Source: Fibrobacter sp. UBA4373
GTDB taxonomy: Bacteria; Fibrobacterota; Fibrobacteria; Fibrobacterales; Fibrobacteraceae
Direction: 5' to 3'
Length of the DNA: 43,911 nucleotides
Assembly (NCBI GenBank): GCA_002390045.1
Contig: DGSB01000096.1
Coordinates: forward strand, 2,659 to 46,569
Below are positions 16,011-24,580 of this stretch, one piece after another. Position numbers and translations under genes: made by a program. The first letter of the stretch is position 1. Each line of letters begins with the position of its first letter. The notes beneath the pieces were generated by a model, which was not told the DNA's origin, did not search any database, and was given only the letters and a program-made list of their open reading frames with translations.

Positions 16011-17084
16011 ATGACCAATAAGTGGATTCAAAAGTTCCTTTCGAACAAGCCTTCGTTCGAAATCGTGATGTTTTGGGGAATTCTCGGTAGTTGCTGGCTG
16101 ACTACCCTGGTTTCCGCTATTTACTCCGCAGTCGAGCACGTTTCCACGCCAGCGGTCATCGGTTGTTTTTTGGCTTGCCTATTCTTCTCTATTCTAGGCT
16201 CCATCGCCTTTTTGACCAAAAAATATAAAGCAAGCTATTTTGTCATGTGCATCGGGCTATGCACTTTTATTGTCTGCCCTTTATTTTTCTTTTTCGGCGG
16301 TTTCAAGTGCGGAATGCTTCTGTACTGCATGGCAAGCGTCCTGATTTGCTCCTTATACAGCCAATTCCGAGGGCGGGTGATTCTGGTTTCCTATGCCGTC
16401 ATTCTCTTTTTAGTTCTCTTCGCCTACGCCTGGGAACATCCGGAAGCCTCCACTCAGGTTTCTCCCGATTACACGATTCGCGACATCATGACTTCTTTTA
16501 TCATTTTGAGCGGTCTCATGTTCGCCATCGTTTCTTACTTGCTACAAGCCTATTACCAAGAAAGATGCACCAAGGACGAACTCATTCAGCAGCTAAATTT
16601 TTACTCGTCCCATGACCCGCTCACGAGCCTGCACAACAGACGCTATTTCATCGATTACCTCAAAGAAAAAATTCTCCCTTCGCCCCAAAATTTTTTCATT
16701 TTCATGTATGACGTCGACCACTTTAAAAAGCTGAACGACAATTATGGGCATCTGTTCGGGGATAAGGTTCTCGCCCGCATCGGAGAAACCGCCCAAGCCT
16801 TCTGTTTGGAACCCGGTGAAATCGCCGTACGCTACGGCGGAGAAGAATTCATCCAAGTGATCGTCGCTACCGATATGGAACGCGCCTTTGCCAAAGCCGA
16901 AGCTTTTCGGAATTCCGTTTCTTCGATTTCTTTAGCCGAAGAGCCTTCGGCAACCGTGCACATCAGCGGTGGCCTCATTGAATGTTTCGACCCAAAATTT
17001 GTCTCTCATGATCAAATGCTAAGTGCCGTAGACGCTTTGCTTTACTTGGCAAAAACGAACGGGCGAAACAAAATCGTCCATTAG
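16011..17084 (+). CDS. Membrane-bound diguanylate cyclase (GGDEF)
   Basis: Makes the second messenger c-di-GMP from two GTP. About six membrane helices fill residues 15-190, with little room for a separate sensor domain, followed by the GGDEF domain. HDPLTSLHNRRYF marks its start, DVDHFKKLNDNYGH is the metal-binding strand and the active site is GGEEF (276-280). The upstream inhibitory RxxD site is absent (EPGE instead), so product feedback through that site is unlikely. It overlaps nothing and is followed 8 nt later by the NAD-binding gene, probably cotranscribed. Confidence 0.95.
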   Translation: MTNKWIQKFLSNKPSFEIVMFWGILGSCWLTTLVSAIYSAVEHVSTPAVIGCFLACLFFSILGSIAFLTKKYKASYFVMCIGLCTFIVCPLFFFFGGFKCGMLLYCMASVLICSLYSQFRGRVILVSYAVILFLVLFAYAWEHPEASTQVSPDYTIRDIMTSFIILSGLMFAIVSYLLQAYYQERCTKDELIQQLNFYSSHDPLTSLHNRRYFIDYLKEKILPSPQNFFIFMYDVDHFKKLNDNYGHLFGDKVLARIGETAQAFCLEPGEIAVRYGGEEFIQVIVATDMERAFAKAEAFRNSVSSISLAEEPSATVHISGGLIECFDPKFVSHDQMLSAVDALLYLAKTNGRNKIVH

Positions 17085-17092
17085 GAATCCAT

Positions 17093-17743
17093 ATGATTGT
17101 CACCTTACTCGGCTCTACAGGTCTTGTCGGCAAGGAAGTTCTCCATTTTTTAGAAGCATCTCCATTTGTCGAAAAAATCATTTTGCCCGTCCGTAAAATT
17201 CCGGAAGGGCCTATCGGGGCAAAAAGCTATCCCGTCGAAATCGATTTTGAAAATTTAAAGCTCCACAAGAACTGTTTTTTGGCAGACTCCGTTATCTGCT
17301 GTCTTGGCACAACCTTAAAAAAGGCGGGTTCCCAAAAGGCTCGCGAACATGTGGATTTGCAGATTCCCCTCGCAAGCGCAGCGATTGCTAAAGCTCAAAA
17401 CGTCAAGCACTTTTTGGTGATCAGCGCCCAAGGCGCAAATGCCCATTCCCCTTTTCATTACAATCGAACGAAAGGGCTTCTCGAAGATGGCTTAAAAATG
17501 CTCGGGTTCCCTTCCCTCACCATCATTCGTCCTTCGCTCCTGTTAGGGAAACGCGCAGAAGCCAGAACCATGGAAGATCTTTTTCAAAAAATCACGGAAA
17601 AGCATCTGCACCTGATTCCCGAATTCTGGAGACCCGTCCACGCCAAAGCCGTTGCCGCGGAGCTTGTCGCTTCTCTGCAAAGTCCGCCAAACGGGACGCA
17701 CATCATTTTCAACCGCGCCATTGCGCGGCACGATTCTTTTTAA
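17093..17743 (+). CDS. NAD(P)-binding Rossmann protein (NAD(P)H-binding/HTATIP2-like)
   Basis: A 216-residue atypical SDR. LLGSTGLVGKEV (residues 5-16) is the GxxGxxG dinucleotide loop, CCLGTT and the SAQGANAHSPFHYNRTKG segment match the NAD(P)H-binding / HTATIP2 group, with Y and K of YNRTKG as the likely catalytic pair. IIRPSLLLGKRAEAR is also typical. The substrate is unknown. The ATG follows AGGAA, 8 nt after the diguanylate cyclase stop; the two are likely one transcript. It stops 12 nt before the convergent outer-membrane protein gene. Confidence 0.82.
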   Translation: MIVTLLGSTGLVGKEVLHFLEASPFVEKIILPVRKIPEGPIGAKSYPVEIDFENLKLHKNCFLADSVICCLGTTLKKAGSQKAREHVDLQIPLASAAIAKAQNVKHFLVISAQGANAHSPFHYNRTKGLLEDGLKMLGFPSLTIIRPSLLLGKRAEARTMEDLFQKITEKHLHLIPEFWRPVHAKAVAAELVASLQSPPNGTHIIFNRAIARHDSF

Positions 17744-17755
17744 CGGGTTTCAAAC

Positions 17756-19486
17756 CTAGAACGATTTCAAGACACTGCACCAGAAACGCGTTTTGTCACG
17801 CCCGCCGTTCGGAACAAGAATCCGGTGCTTTCCCAAAGCATGCAAAATAGTGCCTTTTAACGTGATGCCATATTCCGGGAAAACTTGCGAAAAGGAAGCG
17901 TCCCAATACCAGCTGCCCTTGACCACATATGGATTTTCCGTACGCAAATTCCATTGCGCATCGGAACGGTACGCCCAAGCATGCTGGATTTTAAAATGTT
18001 CCCAAAGGTTCCAATCCGCGCCGATCGAAATCCATTCTTCTACGGGATTCACTTCAAAACGTTCTTCTTCGCCATCGATACGTTCAAAACCGGCACGGGC
18101 CAAAAGCGCAAACATTTTCTGGTAATAGAAACCCGCACTCGCTTCACCCGAAAAGCCTTTGATCCAGGAATCAATCCGGTCGACGTCCCCCGTGCGATAC
18201 ACGGCATATTGTTTACCGGACGAAATTTTCGCTTCCTCAGAAGAATAGCTTTCCACATCAAAAGTTTCTGCGCCTTTTTCAAACCATCCGGCAATGTTCA
18301 TGCCCAGTCCAAAATATCCGGCACGACCTTGAACATCCAAATAAGCCCGGTGCAACTGCATCACGCCATCGGTGCGCAAGTGGATCGTATCCGATCCAAA
18401 ATATTCATAGTCTTCGCCTAAAGGGTTCAATGTTGAAGCCACATGATTTTTAAACCCGACTTGGGCCTTTGCCCCGGCAAATTCCGGAAATTCCAAATTC
18501 ACGCTGTCCTTGCTTGCGAATTCCCGTCCACTCGTTCCGATAAAGCCTGCAAAGCTCAAACGTTCTGCGGGGCGTAAGGAATATTCCAAATAAGGGAATA
18601 CAACGTAATCATCCTTGATCCCGACCGGCATCGCCCCGCTGTCATCTACGGCTCGGAAAGCAACGCCCAATCCCAAATTCCACAATTTTTTCTTTGCCGC
18701 AATGGAATCTTCGCCCAATTTGACAGAACCGTTCACTTCCTTGCGATTGCCCACCTGTTTCCCAGCGAGAATCGTATACTCGGCATTTTCAAAAGTGAGA
18801 TTTGCATGCAGATATTTTGCATCCAAACGCGATTCGGCACGAGGCTTATATTCTACCGGGAGATAACGTCCGCTTTCGGCAAAAAGCCACAAGTATTCAT
18901 GCCCAGCGAGAAGAGAGGCTTCGAACGAAGCCGTTGAAAACCCGAGGCCTGCATAGGCTGAACTTTGATGCGGTAAATTTTCCCCAAAGATGGAATAGTC
19001 CATGCGATTCACCATTCGGCTTCGGATTTTCCAATTCGAAACGGAAAAATGATCCACCTGGAAAAATCTCGCCGTCGCCCAAATTCCGCTGTAAGATTTG
19101 GAGCGGAATCCCGCTTCAAGCATGGGAGTTCCGTTTTCATTTCCCGAAGACCAACCTCCATACCGCGGATCCTGATACATCAAATCGCCGATTTCATTTC
19201 CCACCGCCATCCACACGGAAGGATCTCGGGGAGTCCACGAAGGCGCTTCGGAAACACGGTTCAGCAATAAGCGGTCGCGCACTTTGGAAGGACTCCATTC
19301 CTCGCTTTCGGAATGGATACCGCCCATTTGCGACCCACGGTCAAAAACATATATCGGCGAAGCGGTCAAAAAGGTTCCGTCATAGCGGGTATCGAGCATT
19401 CCTTCCGTTTCGGGAGCGATTTCTGCAAAAGCCGAAGCCATCGTCAGAGTGCCGAAAATCATTCCAAATTTCATTTGCTGGATCAT
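17756..19486 (-). CDS. Predicted outer-membrane beta-barrel protein
   Basis: A 576-residue protein with a signal peptide (MKFGMIFGTLTMASAFA) and a long series of alternating amphipathic strands rich in Tyr, Trp and Gly. Segments such as WATARFFQVDHFSVSNWKIRS and VKGSWYWDASFSQVFPEYGI fit a large barrel, perhaps a porin or capsule-assembly-like protein, family not assigned. The ATG at 19484-19486 with AGGGG is chosen because the longer frame would overlap the upstream gene. It follows that gene's stop by 8 nt. Confidence 0.6.
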   Translation of the reverse strand: MIQQMKFGMIFGTLTMASAFAEIAPETEGMLDTRYDGTFLTASPIYVFDRGSQMGGIHSESEEWSPSKVRDRLLLNRVSEAPSWTPRDPSVWMAVGNEIGDLMYQDPRYGGWSSGNENGTPMLEAGFRSKSYSGIWATARFFQVDHFSVSNWKIRSRMVNRMDYSIFGENLPHQSSAYAGLGFSTASFEASLLAGHEYLWLFAESGRYLPVEYKPRAESRLDAKYLHANLTFENAEYTILAGKQVGNRKEVNGSVKLGEDSIAAKKKLWNLGLGVAFRAVDDSGAMPVGIKDDYVVFPYLEYSLRPAERLSFAGFIGTSGREFASKDSVNLEFPEFAGAKAQVGFKNHVASTLNPLGEDYEYFGSDTIHLRTDGVMQLHRAYLDVQGRAGYFGLGMNIAGWFEKGAETFDVESYSSEEAKISSGKQYAVYRTGDVDRIDSWIKGFSGEASAGFYYQKMFALLARAGFERIDGEEERFEVNPVEEWISIGADWNLWEHFKIQHAWAYRSDAQWNLRTENPYVVKGSWYWDASFSQVFPEYGITLKGTILHALGKHRILVPNGGRDKTRFWCSVLKSF

Positions 19487-19494
19487 AAGCACCC

Positions 19495-20058
19495 CTACCA
19501 AAGATTCCTTTGCAGATAAAATCCGAACCACGCCGTTTCAGAGGTTTCCGGAGCCGTCCAAATTCTTTCGAAATAAACTTTGGCGCCTAAACGCCACTTG
19601 TCCCAATTCAAAATGGGCAAATTCAAACGGGCGTAAAATCCGAATTCCGATTCATTATCTATCAAAGATGATTTTGAATTTTCATCCGTCACATCATCCG
19701 CTCGCATCCAAATGCAGCTAAAGCCCGCGCCCAAGGAAATCGGTTTTACAAACGGCAACGGATAATCCAAACCGATACGTCCATTCACCTGGTGAATTCC
19801 ACTAAAGTTCACATCACCCGTCGTCGACAAATAGGCATACCCCATTTGAACCACACCGACCCATGTGCGGAAAAAAGAATAATTCAATTCCCAAAGACCG
19901 TAATAAGTGTCATCCAAATTTTGGCGAGCATCGTCGAGCAAATATAACGCCCCACCTTCTACGGCGATCGAGGCATGGGCAAATTCCACCGAAGTGGAAT
20001 CTTCTTTCGCCCAAAGCAAAGCCGCCATCAGCGCTACGGTCAATAGGAATTTTTTCAT
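19495..20058 (-). CDS. Small predicted outer-membrane beta-barrel protein
   Basis: 187 residues with a signal peptide (MKKFLLTVALMAALLWA) and about eight amphipathic strands (GLWELNYSFFRTWVGVVQMGYAYL, GFYARLNLPILNWDKW, WFGFYLQ) ending in an aromatic residue, as many outer-membrane proteins do. No family is recognised. The ATG overlaps the rsmB stop (ATGA), so it is coupled to an RNA methyltransferase gene, an unusual partner. Confidence 0.6.
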   Translation of the reverse strand: MKKFLLTVALMAALLWAKEDSTSVEFAHASIAVEGGALYLLDDARQNLDDTYYGLWELNYSFFRTWVGVVQMGYAYLSTTGDVNFSGIHQVNGRIGLDYPLPFVKPISLGAGFSCIWMRADDVTDENSKSSLIDNESEFGFYARLNLPILNWDKWRLGAKVYFERIWTAPETSETAWFGFYLQRNLW

Positions 20059-21302
20059 GATTTTCTCCGAAGGGATGCTGCGTAAAAATGGTCTAGTCCA
20101 AAAGAATTTTGGCCAATGCGGACAACATCCGTCTTTTCAAAGTCGGGATGTTTTTCCAAAAACTTCTGAATCACCTTGTCGGTTTCAGCTCGGTCAGGGC
20201 TACACGTAGCATAGACCATTTCGCCGTTCTTTTTTAACGCCTTGCTCGATGCTTCCAAAATTTCAAACTGAATCCCAGGAAGTTCCTTTAAATCGTTCTG
20301 CGTCAAACGGTACTTGACTTCCGGCCGGCGGGAAAGAACGCCCAAATTACTGCAAGGAACATCGAGCAGAATGCGGTCGAACTTTTCTACAAAGCCGGAA
20401 TTCGTCGCATCGACTGTCTGCACTTCTACATTCGAAAGCTTCAATCTACGCGTCAAATCGGCCATCGGGCGCAAACGTTCTTCCGATGCATCCGAAGCGA
20501 GAATCTTCGCCGTCGGATTATCTTCCGCAAGGAGCGCGGACTTTCCGCCAGGAGCCGCACAGGCATCCCAGACGGTCATGTTTTCTTCCACGTTCAACAG
20601 GTTCGTCACTTCATACGCAGCGGGGTTCTGTACTGAAAACAATCCTTTTTCAAAGGAATCGCTTTTCAAAAGATCGCTCAAATGCGGTTCGTTTACACCT
20701 TCAATGACTTCCAAATAGCGGTCCTTGTAAGTGCGTCCCGAAAGCATCAATTTTTCTTTCAATTCGGAAGCGGAAATCTTTTGCGTGTTCACACGTATCC
20801 ACTGGCTCGGGCGTTCCACCGTTTCTTTCGCAAATTCTTCTGCATGGGAAGAACCGTAGCAGTCAAGCTGACGACGCACGATCCATTCCGGCAAAGAATA
20901 TTCAATGCTTATCCGTTGGACGTTTTGCGCCGGAAGCGCAGGCAGGCCATTCCGTTCCAGACTCCGCAAGATTCCATTCACCAGCTTGACGGAACCTTCG
21001 CCAAGACTTGCGCGTCGCGCGAGTTCCGCACTCGAATCCACCGCAGCATGGTTTGGAACATCCATAAAGAAGATTTGATAGATGCCGAGTTCCAGTACGC
21101 ACTGGACTTCAATACTCGGCATCCGATGCACGCTTTTCTTAATTGCATGCTGCAGGCGCAAATAGCGCCTGCACACGCCAAGGGCGAGTTCTTTCGCAAA
21201 AGGCGAAAGAGCATGCTCCCGTAAAAGGGTTCCGTTTTTTTGCCAATCAATCAGAGCGTAAAGCGCCGAAAGGCGTTCCTTTAAGCTATCGTCTTGAAGC
21301 AC
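20055..21302 (-). CDS. rsmB: 16S rRNA m5C967 methyltransferase
   Basis: Methylates a cytosine of 16S rRNA in the decoding region, using SAM. The N-terminal 140 residues form the NusB-like RNA-binding domain. The Rossmann part has the SAM loop WDACAAPGGKSALLAE, the catalytic LDVPCSNLGVLSRRPE and the second cysteine YATCS. 415 residues is normal. The start is a GTG preceded by AAGGATAG, and it overlaps the end of fmt by 22 bp. The fmt-rsmB pairing is common in bacteria. Confidence 0.95.
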   Translation of the reverse strand: MLQDDSLKERLSALYALIDWQKNGTLLREHALSPFAKELALGVCRRYLRLQHAIKKSVHRMPSIEVQCVLELGIYQIFFMDVPNHAAVDSSAELARRASLGEGSVKLVNGILRSLERNGLPALPAQNVQRISIEYSLPEWIVRRQLDCYGSSHAEEFAKETVERPSQWIRVNTQKISASELKEKLMLSGRTYKDRYLEVIEGVNEPHLSDLLKSDSFEKGLFSVQNPAAYEVTNLLNVEENMTVWDACAAPGGKSALLAEDNPTAKILASDASEERLRPMADLTRRLKLSNVEVQTVDATNSGFVEKFDRILLDVPCSNLGVLSRRPEVKYRLTQNDLKELPGIQFEILEASSKALKKNGEMVYATCSPDRAETDKVIQKFLEKHPDFEKTDVVRIGQNSFGLDHFYAASLRRKS

Positions 21303-22219
21303 AGGCTATCCTTATCCTTCTTTTGAATTCCGCGGAGAAAATCGGCAGCCGGCATGGCGCGTTTTCCTTCGAGTTGAATTTCTGTCACTTCGAGAACTCC
21401 GTTCGAAGTTCCGACATAAAGCTTTTCCTTTTCACCGCGAGCTTCACCCGGATTCAGCCAAGTGCTATGATGTGGAATCGTTTTGCGGAAGTATGCCGTT
21501 TTGCCGTTGAACGAGCAGAATCCACCCGGCCACGGATAAAAGGCGCGAATGCGATTGTGAATTTCTAGTGCCGACAGATTAAAGTCAATCTTTCCGTCTT
21601 CTTTTTTGAGTTTCGGCGCCGGAGAGGCCTTTTCATGTTCTTGCGGAGGAAGCTCTTCAATACTTCCAAACGCAATCCGGTCCAGCGCCTTATCCAAGGC
21701 TTCGCATCCAGGCAAGACCATTTTGTTCAACACATCTTCCGAGGTGTCGAACAGTTCGATCGGAAATTCTCGCTGTTCGAGAAGCGGACCGTGATCCATC
21801 TTTTCGTCCAACAGGAAAATACTCACACCTGTCTTTTCGTCACCGTTAGCGATTGCCCACTGGACAGGAGCCGCGCCACGATATTTTGGAAGCAAGCTGC
21901 CGTGAACATTCACCGCGCCAAACTTGGAGCATCCCAGGACGCGCTTCGGCAAAATGGAGAACGCGACGACCACAAAAAGGTCCGCGTTCAAACGTTCCAG
22001 ATCCAGGGCAAAAGACTCCTCTTTTACCGATGCCGGTTGCAAAACAGGAAGTCCGAGTTCCAAAGCCTTATTCTTGACCGGAGGCGCCGTCAAAACACGT
22101 CCACGTCCCACAGGCCGATCGGGCTGCGTCACCACAGCCACCACTTGATGAGGGCCTTTATTCAAATGATCCAAAAAATGTGCCGCAAAATCCGGCGTTC
22201 CCATAAAGACAATTTTCAT
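21281..22219 (-). CDS. fmt: Methionyl-tRNA formyltransferase
   Basis: Formylates initiator Met-tRNA with 10-formyl-THF. 312 residues, normal length. MKIVFMGTPDFAAHFL opens the Rossmann domain. The catalytic segment NVHGSLLPKYRGAAPVQWAI carries the key His and the SLLPxYRG motif, and the following DEKMDHGPLL matches. The C-terminal OB-fold is present. No SD site: TATTTT lies 7 nt before the ATG, inside the T-rich tail of the M18 terminator. Confidence 0.97.
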   Translation of the reverse strand: MKIVFMGTPDFAAHFLDHLNKGPHQVVAVVTQPDRPVGRGRVLTAPPVKNKALELGLPVLQPASVKEESFALDLERLNADLFVVVAFSILPKRVLGCSKFGAVNVHGSLLPKYRGAAPVQWAIANGDEKTGVSIFLLDEKMDHGPLLEQREFPIELFDTSEDVLNKMVLPGCEALDKALDRIAFGSIEELPPQEHEKASPAPKLKKEDGKIDFNLSALEIHNRIRAFYPWPGGFCSFNGKTAYFRKTIPHHSTWLNPGEARGEKEKLYVGTSNGVLEVTEIQLEGKRAMPAADFLRGIQKKDKDSLCFKTIA

Positions 22220-22226
22220 GTCTGTA

Positions 22227-22232
22227 AAAATA
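22227..22232 (-). promoter_or_regulatory. Leaderless -10 element of the fmt-rsmB operon
   Basis: Minus-strand TATTTT with a 7-nt spacer to the ATG at 22217-22219. It is fused to the downstream end of a terminator. No SD site. Confidence 0.5.
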
Positions 22233-22267
22233 GAAAACCGCTCCGACCATTTCGAAGCGGCTTTTCA
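22233..22267 (-). terminator. Terminator of the M18 aminopeptidase gene
   Basis: CCGCT and AGCGG arms, extended by GAAAA/TTTTC pairing, followed by T-rich sequence on the minus strand, 13 nt after the M18 stop. Confidence 0.75.
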
Positions 22268-22279
22268 GAAGAGCTTGGA

Positions 22280-23524
22280 TTACGCCTTGTAAAAAGCGTT
22301 CATCAAATTTTGCATACCCGTGTGATCGACAAGAGCGCTCATTTCTCGAATGCTATGCATCGAAAGAATCGCTTCGCCCAAATCCACCGTCGGGATTCCA
22401 AGTTCCGCCGAAAGATGCGGGCCCACGGTACTGCCGCACGGCATATCGTTACGGCTCACAAATGTCTGCAACGGAATTCCATTCTGCTGGCAAAGAAGTT
22501 TCACCAAAGCATTCGATTCCGCTTCACTTGCATAACGCTTTTTTGCATTTGTCTTGAGTACGATTCCCTTGCCGAGAATTGGCGAATGATTCGGTTCCAT
22601 CTTTTCCACATAAGCGGGATGTGTCGCATGGGCGACATCCAACGACAACAAGATGGAATCGGAAAGCCTGCCTAAAAGTTCCCCATGCAAAATGTCCCCG
22701 CTCAAAGCGACCCGTTCAAGCATCGCCTCTGCAAAATTCCCTGCCGCACCCGTACGCGTTTCAGAGCCGATTTCTTCGTTATCAAAGAAGAAGGCTCCGC
22801 GCACATGTTCCGACGCATCCGTTTGTAGAATCATTCCGTTTAAGATCGCTTCGCACGAAAGCAGATTATCCAAACGGCCCGAATAAATCCATTCCTTCGA
22901 AAGTCCGCCAAGCGCCGCCGGCTGCGCATCAAAAAATTGCAATTCAAAATCCACAATTTTTGCACCGACTTCTTCTTCGAGGCTCGTCACAAAAAGTTTC
23001 GACGCAGCACCGCTTAAACAAGCATTCAAATGGTTCTGGGCATTCACTTGAAAACCGGTATCGTTGACGCTTCGATTCATATGGATCGCAAGCTCCGGTA
23101 CACGGCAAAGCGCACTCATCCTCACCAATCTTTTTTCGAGTTTATCCCGGTTTTGTACCATCGCGATTCCCGCAATTCCCAAATCGCGATCAAACCATGT
23201 ATTGATTAAAGCGCCACCATAAACTTCCGGATGGAGCAAATGGAATCCGGCCACATTCTTGTCGGGATTCGGGGTAATTTTTAATGCGGGAAAATCCGTA
23301 TGCGCCGATGCCAAACGGAAACGCGTTTGCGGCGTCCATGCGCTGGGAGTGCGGAACGCGAATATCGCAGCGCCCCGTTGTACAAAATAGGCCGAGTTTA
23401 GAGAAAGTTTCCATGGTTCAGCTTCCAAAAGCGGAACAAAGCCCTGCGATTGCAGTTCCTTTGCCAGATTTGCGGCCGCATGCCAAGGCGTTACAGAATC
23501 GTTCAAAAATTTCAACAGATCCAT
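22280..23524 (-). CDS. M18-family aminopeptidase
   Basis: A dinuclear-metal aminopeptidase removing acidic or neutral N-terminal residues, cytoplasmic. 414 residues, normal. Metal-binding segments in order: SAHTDFPALKI (H75, D77), FFDNEEIGSETRTGA (the bridging Asp and catalytic Glu), DVAHATHP, and the C-terminal SRNDMPCGSTVGPHLSAELG and SMHSIREM with the last His ligand. The ATG follows AAGGAAGA. It is divergent from birA and ends in its own terminator. Confidence 0.95.
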   Translation of the reverse strand: MDLLKFLNDSVTPWHAAANLAKELQSQGFVPLLEAEPWKLSLNSAYFVQRGAAIFAFRTPSAWTPQTRFRLASAHTDFPALKITPNPDKNVAGFHLLHPEVYGGALINTWFDRDLGIAGIAMVQNRDKLEKRLVRMSALCRVPELAIHMNRSVNDTGFQVNAQNHLNACLSGAASKLFVTSLEEEVGAKIVDFELQFFDAQPAALGGLSKEWIYSGRLDNLLSCEAILNGMILQTDASEHVRGAFFFDNEEIGSETRTGAAGNFAEAMLERVALSGDILHGELLGRLSDSILLSLDVAHATHPAYVEKMEPNHSPILGKGIVLKTNAKKRYASEAESNALVKLLCQQNGIPLQTFVSRNDMPCGSTVGPHLSAELGIPTVDLGEAILSMHSIREMSALVDHTGMQNLMNAFYKA

Positions 23525-23564
23525 GAATCTTCCTTTCTTTCTGATTTCTCTTTGAAATTAAAAT

Positions 23565-23570
23565 TATTAT
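23565..23570 (+). promoter_or_regulatory. Leaderless -10 element of birA
   Basis: TATTAT with a 6-nt spacer to the ATG at 23577; no SD site. Only 52 nt separate this gene from the divergent M18 gene. Confidence 0.5.
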
Positions 23571-23576
23571 TGAGCT

Positions 23577-24359
23577 ATGAACCATATTTTTTCCGTAGAA
23601 CGTCCTTTTGCCGAATGGGAAATTCACGGTTTTTCGAACCGGAAAGCCCATCTTTACTCCAATCTGACAAGTACGCACCGATTCAGCAAGGAAAATCTTT
23701 CGGAGTTCGACGTCGGGGACCTCCTTGTGGCGGATTCGCAGACAAACGGACGCGGCAGACACGAACGTTCCTGGATTTCTCCCCCAGGAAAAAATCTCTA
23801 TTTCAATATTCTCTATTCGCTGGAAAGCTTTTTACCTCAACAGTATCCACAGCTCATGCAGATTACCGCGATTTCCCTGGCACAGCTTTTTAGAAGCCTC
23901 GGGGTGAACGCAAGCGTCAAATGGCCCAACGACATTCTCTTTGAAAAGAAAAAGTTCTGCGGGATGGTTTCCGAAATTCTCGTAAAAAATGGAAAGAAAA
24001 TTTTGACGACAGGCATCGGCATCGACGTGAACGCAACAGAAGAAGACTTCGCCGAAATCAATCGTCCCGTAACAAGCCTTCGCCTCATTCTCGGCAAGCC
24101 TTTGAACCGCGAAATTTTACTGCAAGAAATCGTTCAAAAGCTTGAAAACGCGATTGAAATAACCCGCATCCAAGGCATTGCACCGTGGATTGCGGAATGG
24201 CGCAAAATGGATCAGTTCATCGGGCATTCCGCCAAAATGGCCGAAGGGAACGAAGTCATCGAAGGCACGATCCTCGACATCAACGAAGACGGAAGCCTGC
24301 TGTTTCGCAAAACGGACGGTTCGATTATCAGCCGTTACACCGGCGATCTAGAAATTTAA
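23577..24359 (+). CDS. birA: Biotin--[acetyl-CoA-carboxylase] ligase
   Basis: Attaches biotin to carboxylase carrier proteins via biotinyl-AMP. 260 residues with no N-terminal helix-turn-helix, so a ligase without the repressor function of the E. coli protein. NGRGRHERSW (57-66) is the ATP/biotin loop, VKWPNDI and KFCGMVSEIL are the central motifs, and LTTGIGIDVN follows. The C-terminal 50 residues form the small SH3-like domain. Transcribed alone toward the convergent menaquinone operon. Confidence 0.95.
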   Translation: MNHIFSVERPFAEWEIHGFSNRKAHLYSNLTSTHRFSKENLSEFDVGDLLVADSQTNGRGRHERSWISPPGKNLYFNILYSLESFLPQQYPQLMQITAISLAQLFRSLGVNASVKWPNDILFEKKKFCGMVSEILVKNGKKILTTGIGIDVNATEEDFAEINRPVTSLRLILGKPLNREILLQEIVQKLENAIEITRIQGIAPWIAEWRKMDQFIGHSAKMAEGNEVIEGTILDINEDGSLLFRKTDGSIISRYTGDLEI

Positions 24360-24376
24360 TCGCTCCGCGAACGAGC

Positions 24377-24580
24377 CTACTTGTTTGGATCCTGCTTGTT
24401 CTTAAAATAAAAATTCCCGATAAGCGCCACGGCAAGCAGCACAATAAAAACATTCAGCGCTTTATTCGCCGTTTCTTCCGGGATAAATCCGAATTCACTC
24501 CCCAGCACGTCAATCAAGGACAATAACGCAATCCAGATCGCAGTCCGTTGGCACACCTTACGTTTGTCATCGTAACGCAT
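24377..24580 (-). CDS. Small two-helix membrane protein, unknown function
   Basis: 67 residues with two membrane helices (ICALLS-like stretch at about 13-31: TAIWIALLSLIDVLG; and VFIVLLAVALIGNFYF) joined by an acidic loop (GFIPEETANK) and ending in a Lys-rich tail. No family is recognised. The ATG at 24578-24580 has an excellent ribosome site, GGGAGGTG, that lies inside the end of the UbiA gene; the two frames overlap by 14 bp. It is therefore the last gene of the menaquinone operon. The longer frame start at 24610 is rejected for lack of a ribosome site. Confidence 0.65.
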   Translation of the reverse strand: MRYDDKRKVCQRTAIWIALLSLIDVLGSEFGFIPEETANKALNVFIVLLAVALIGNFYFKNKQDPNK

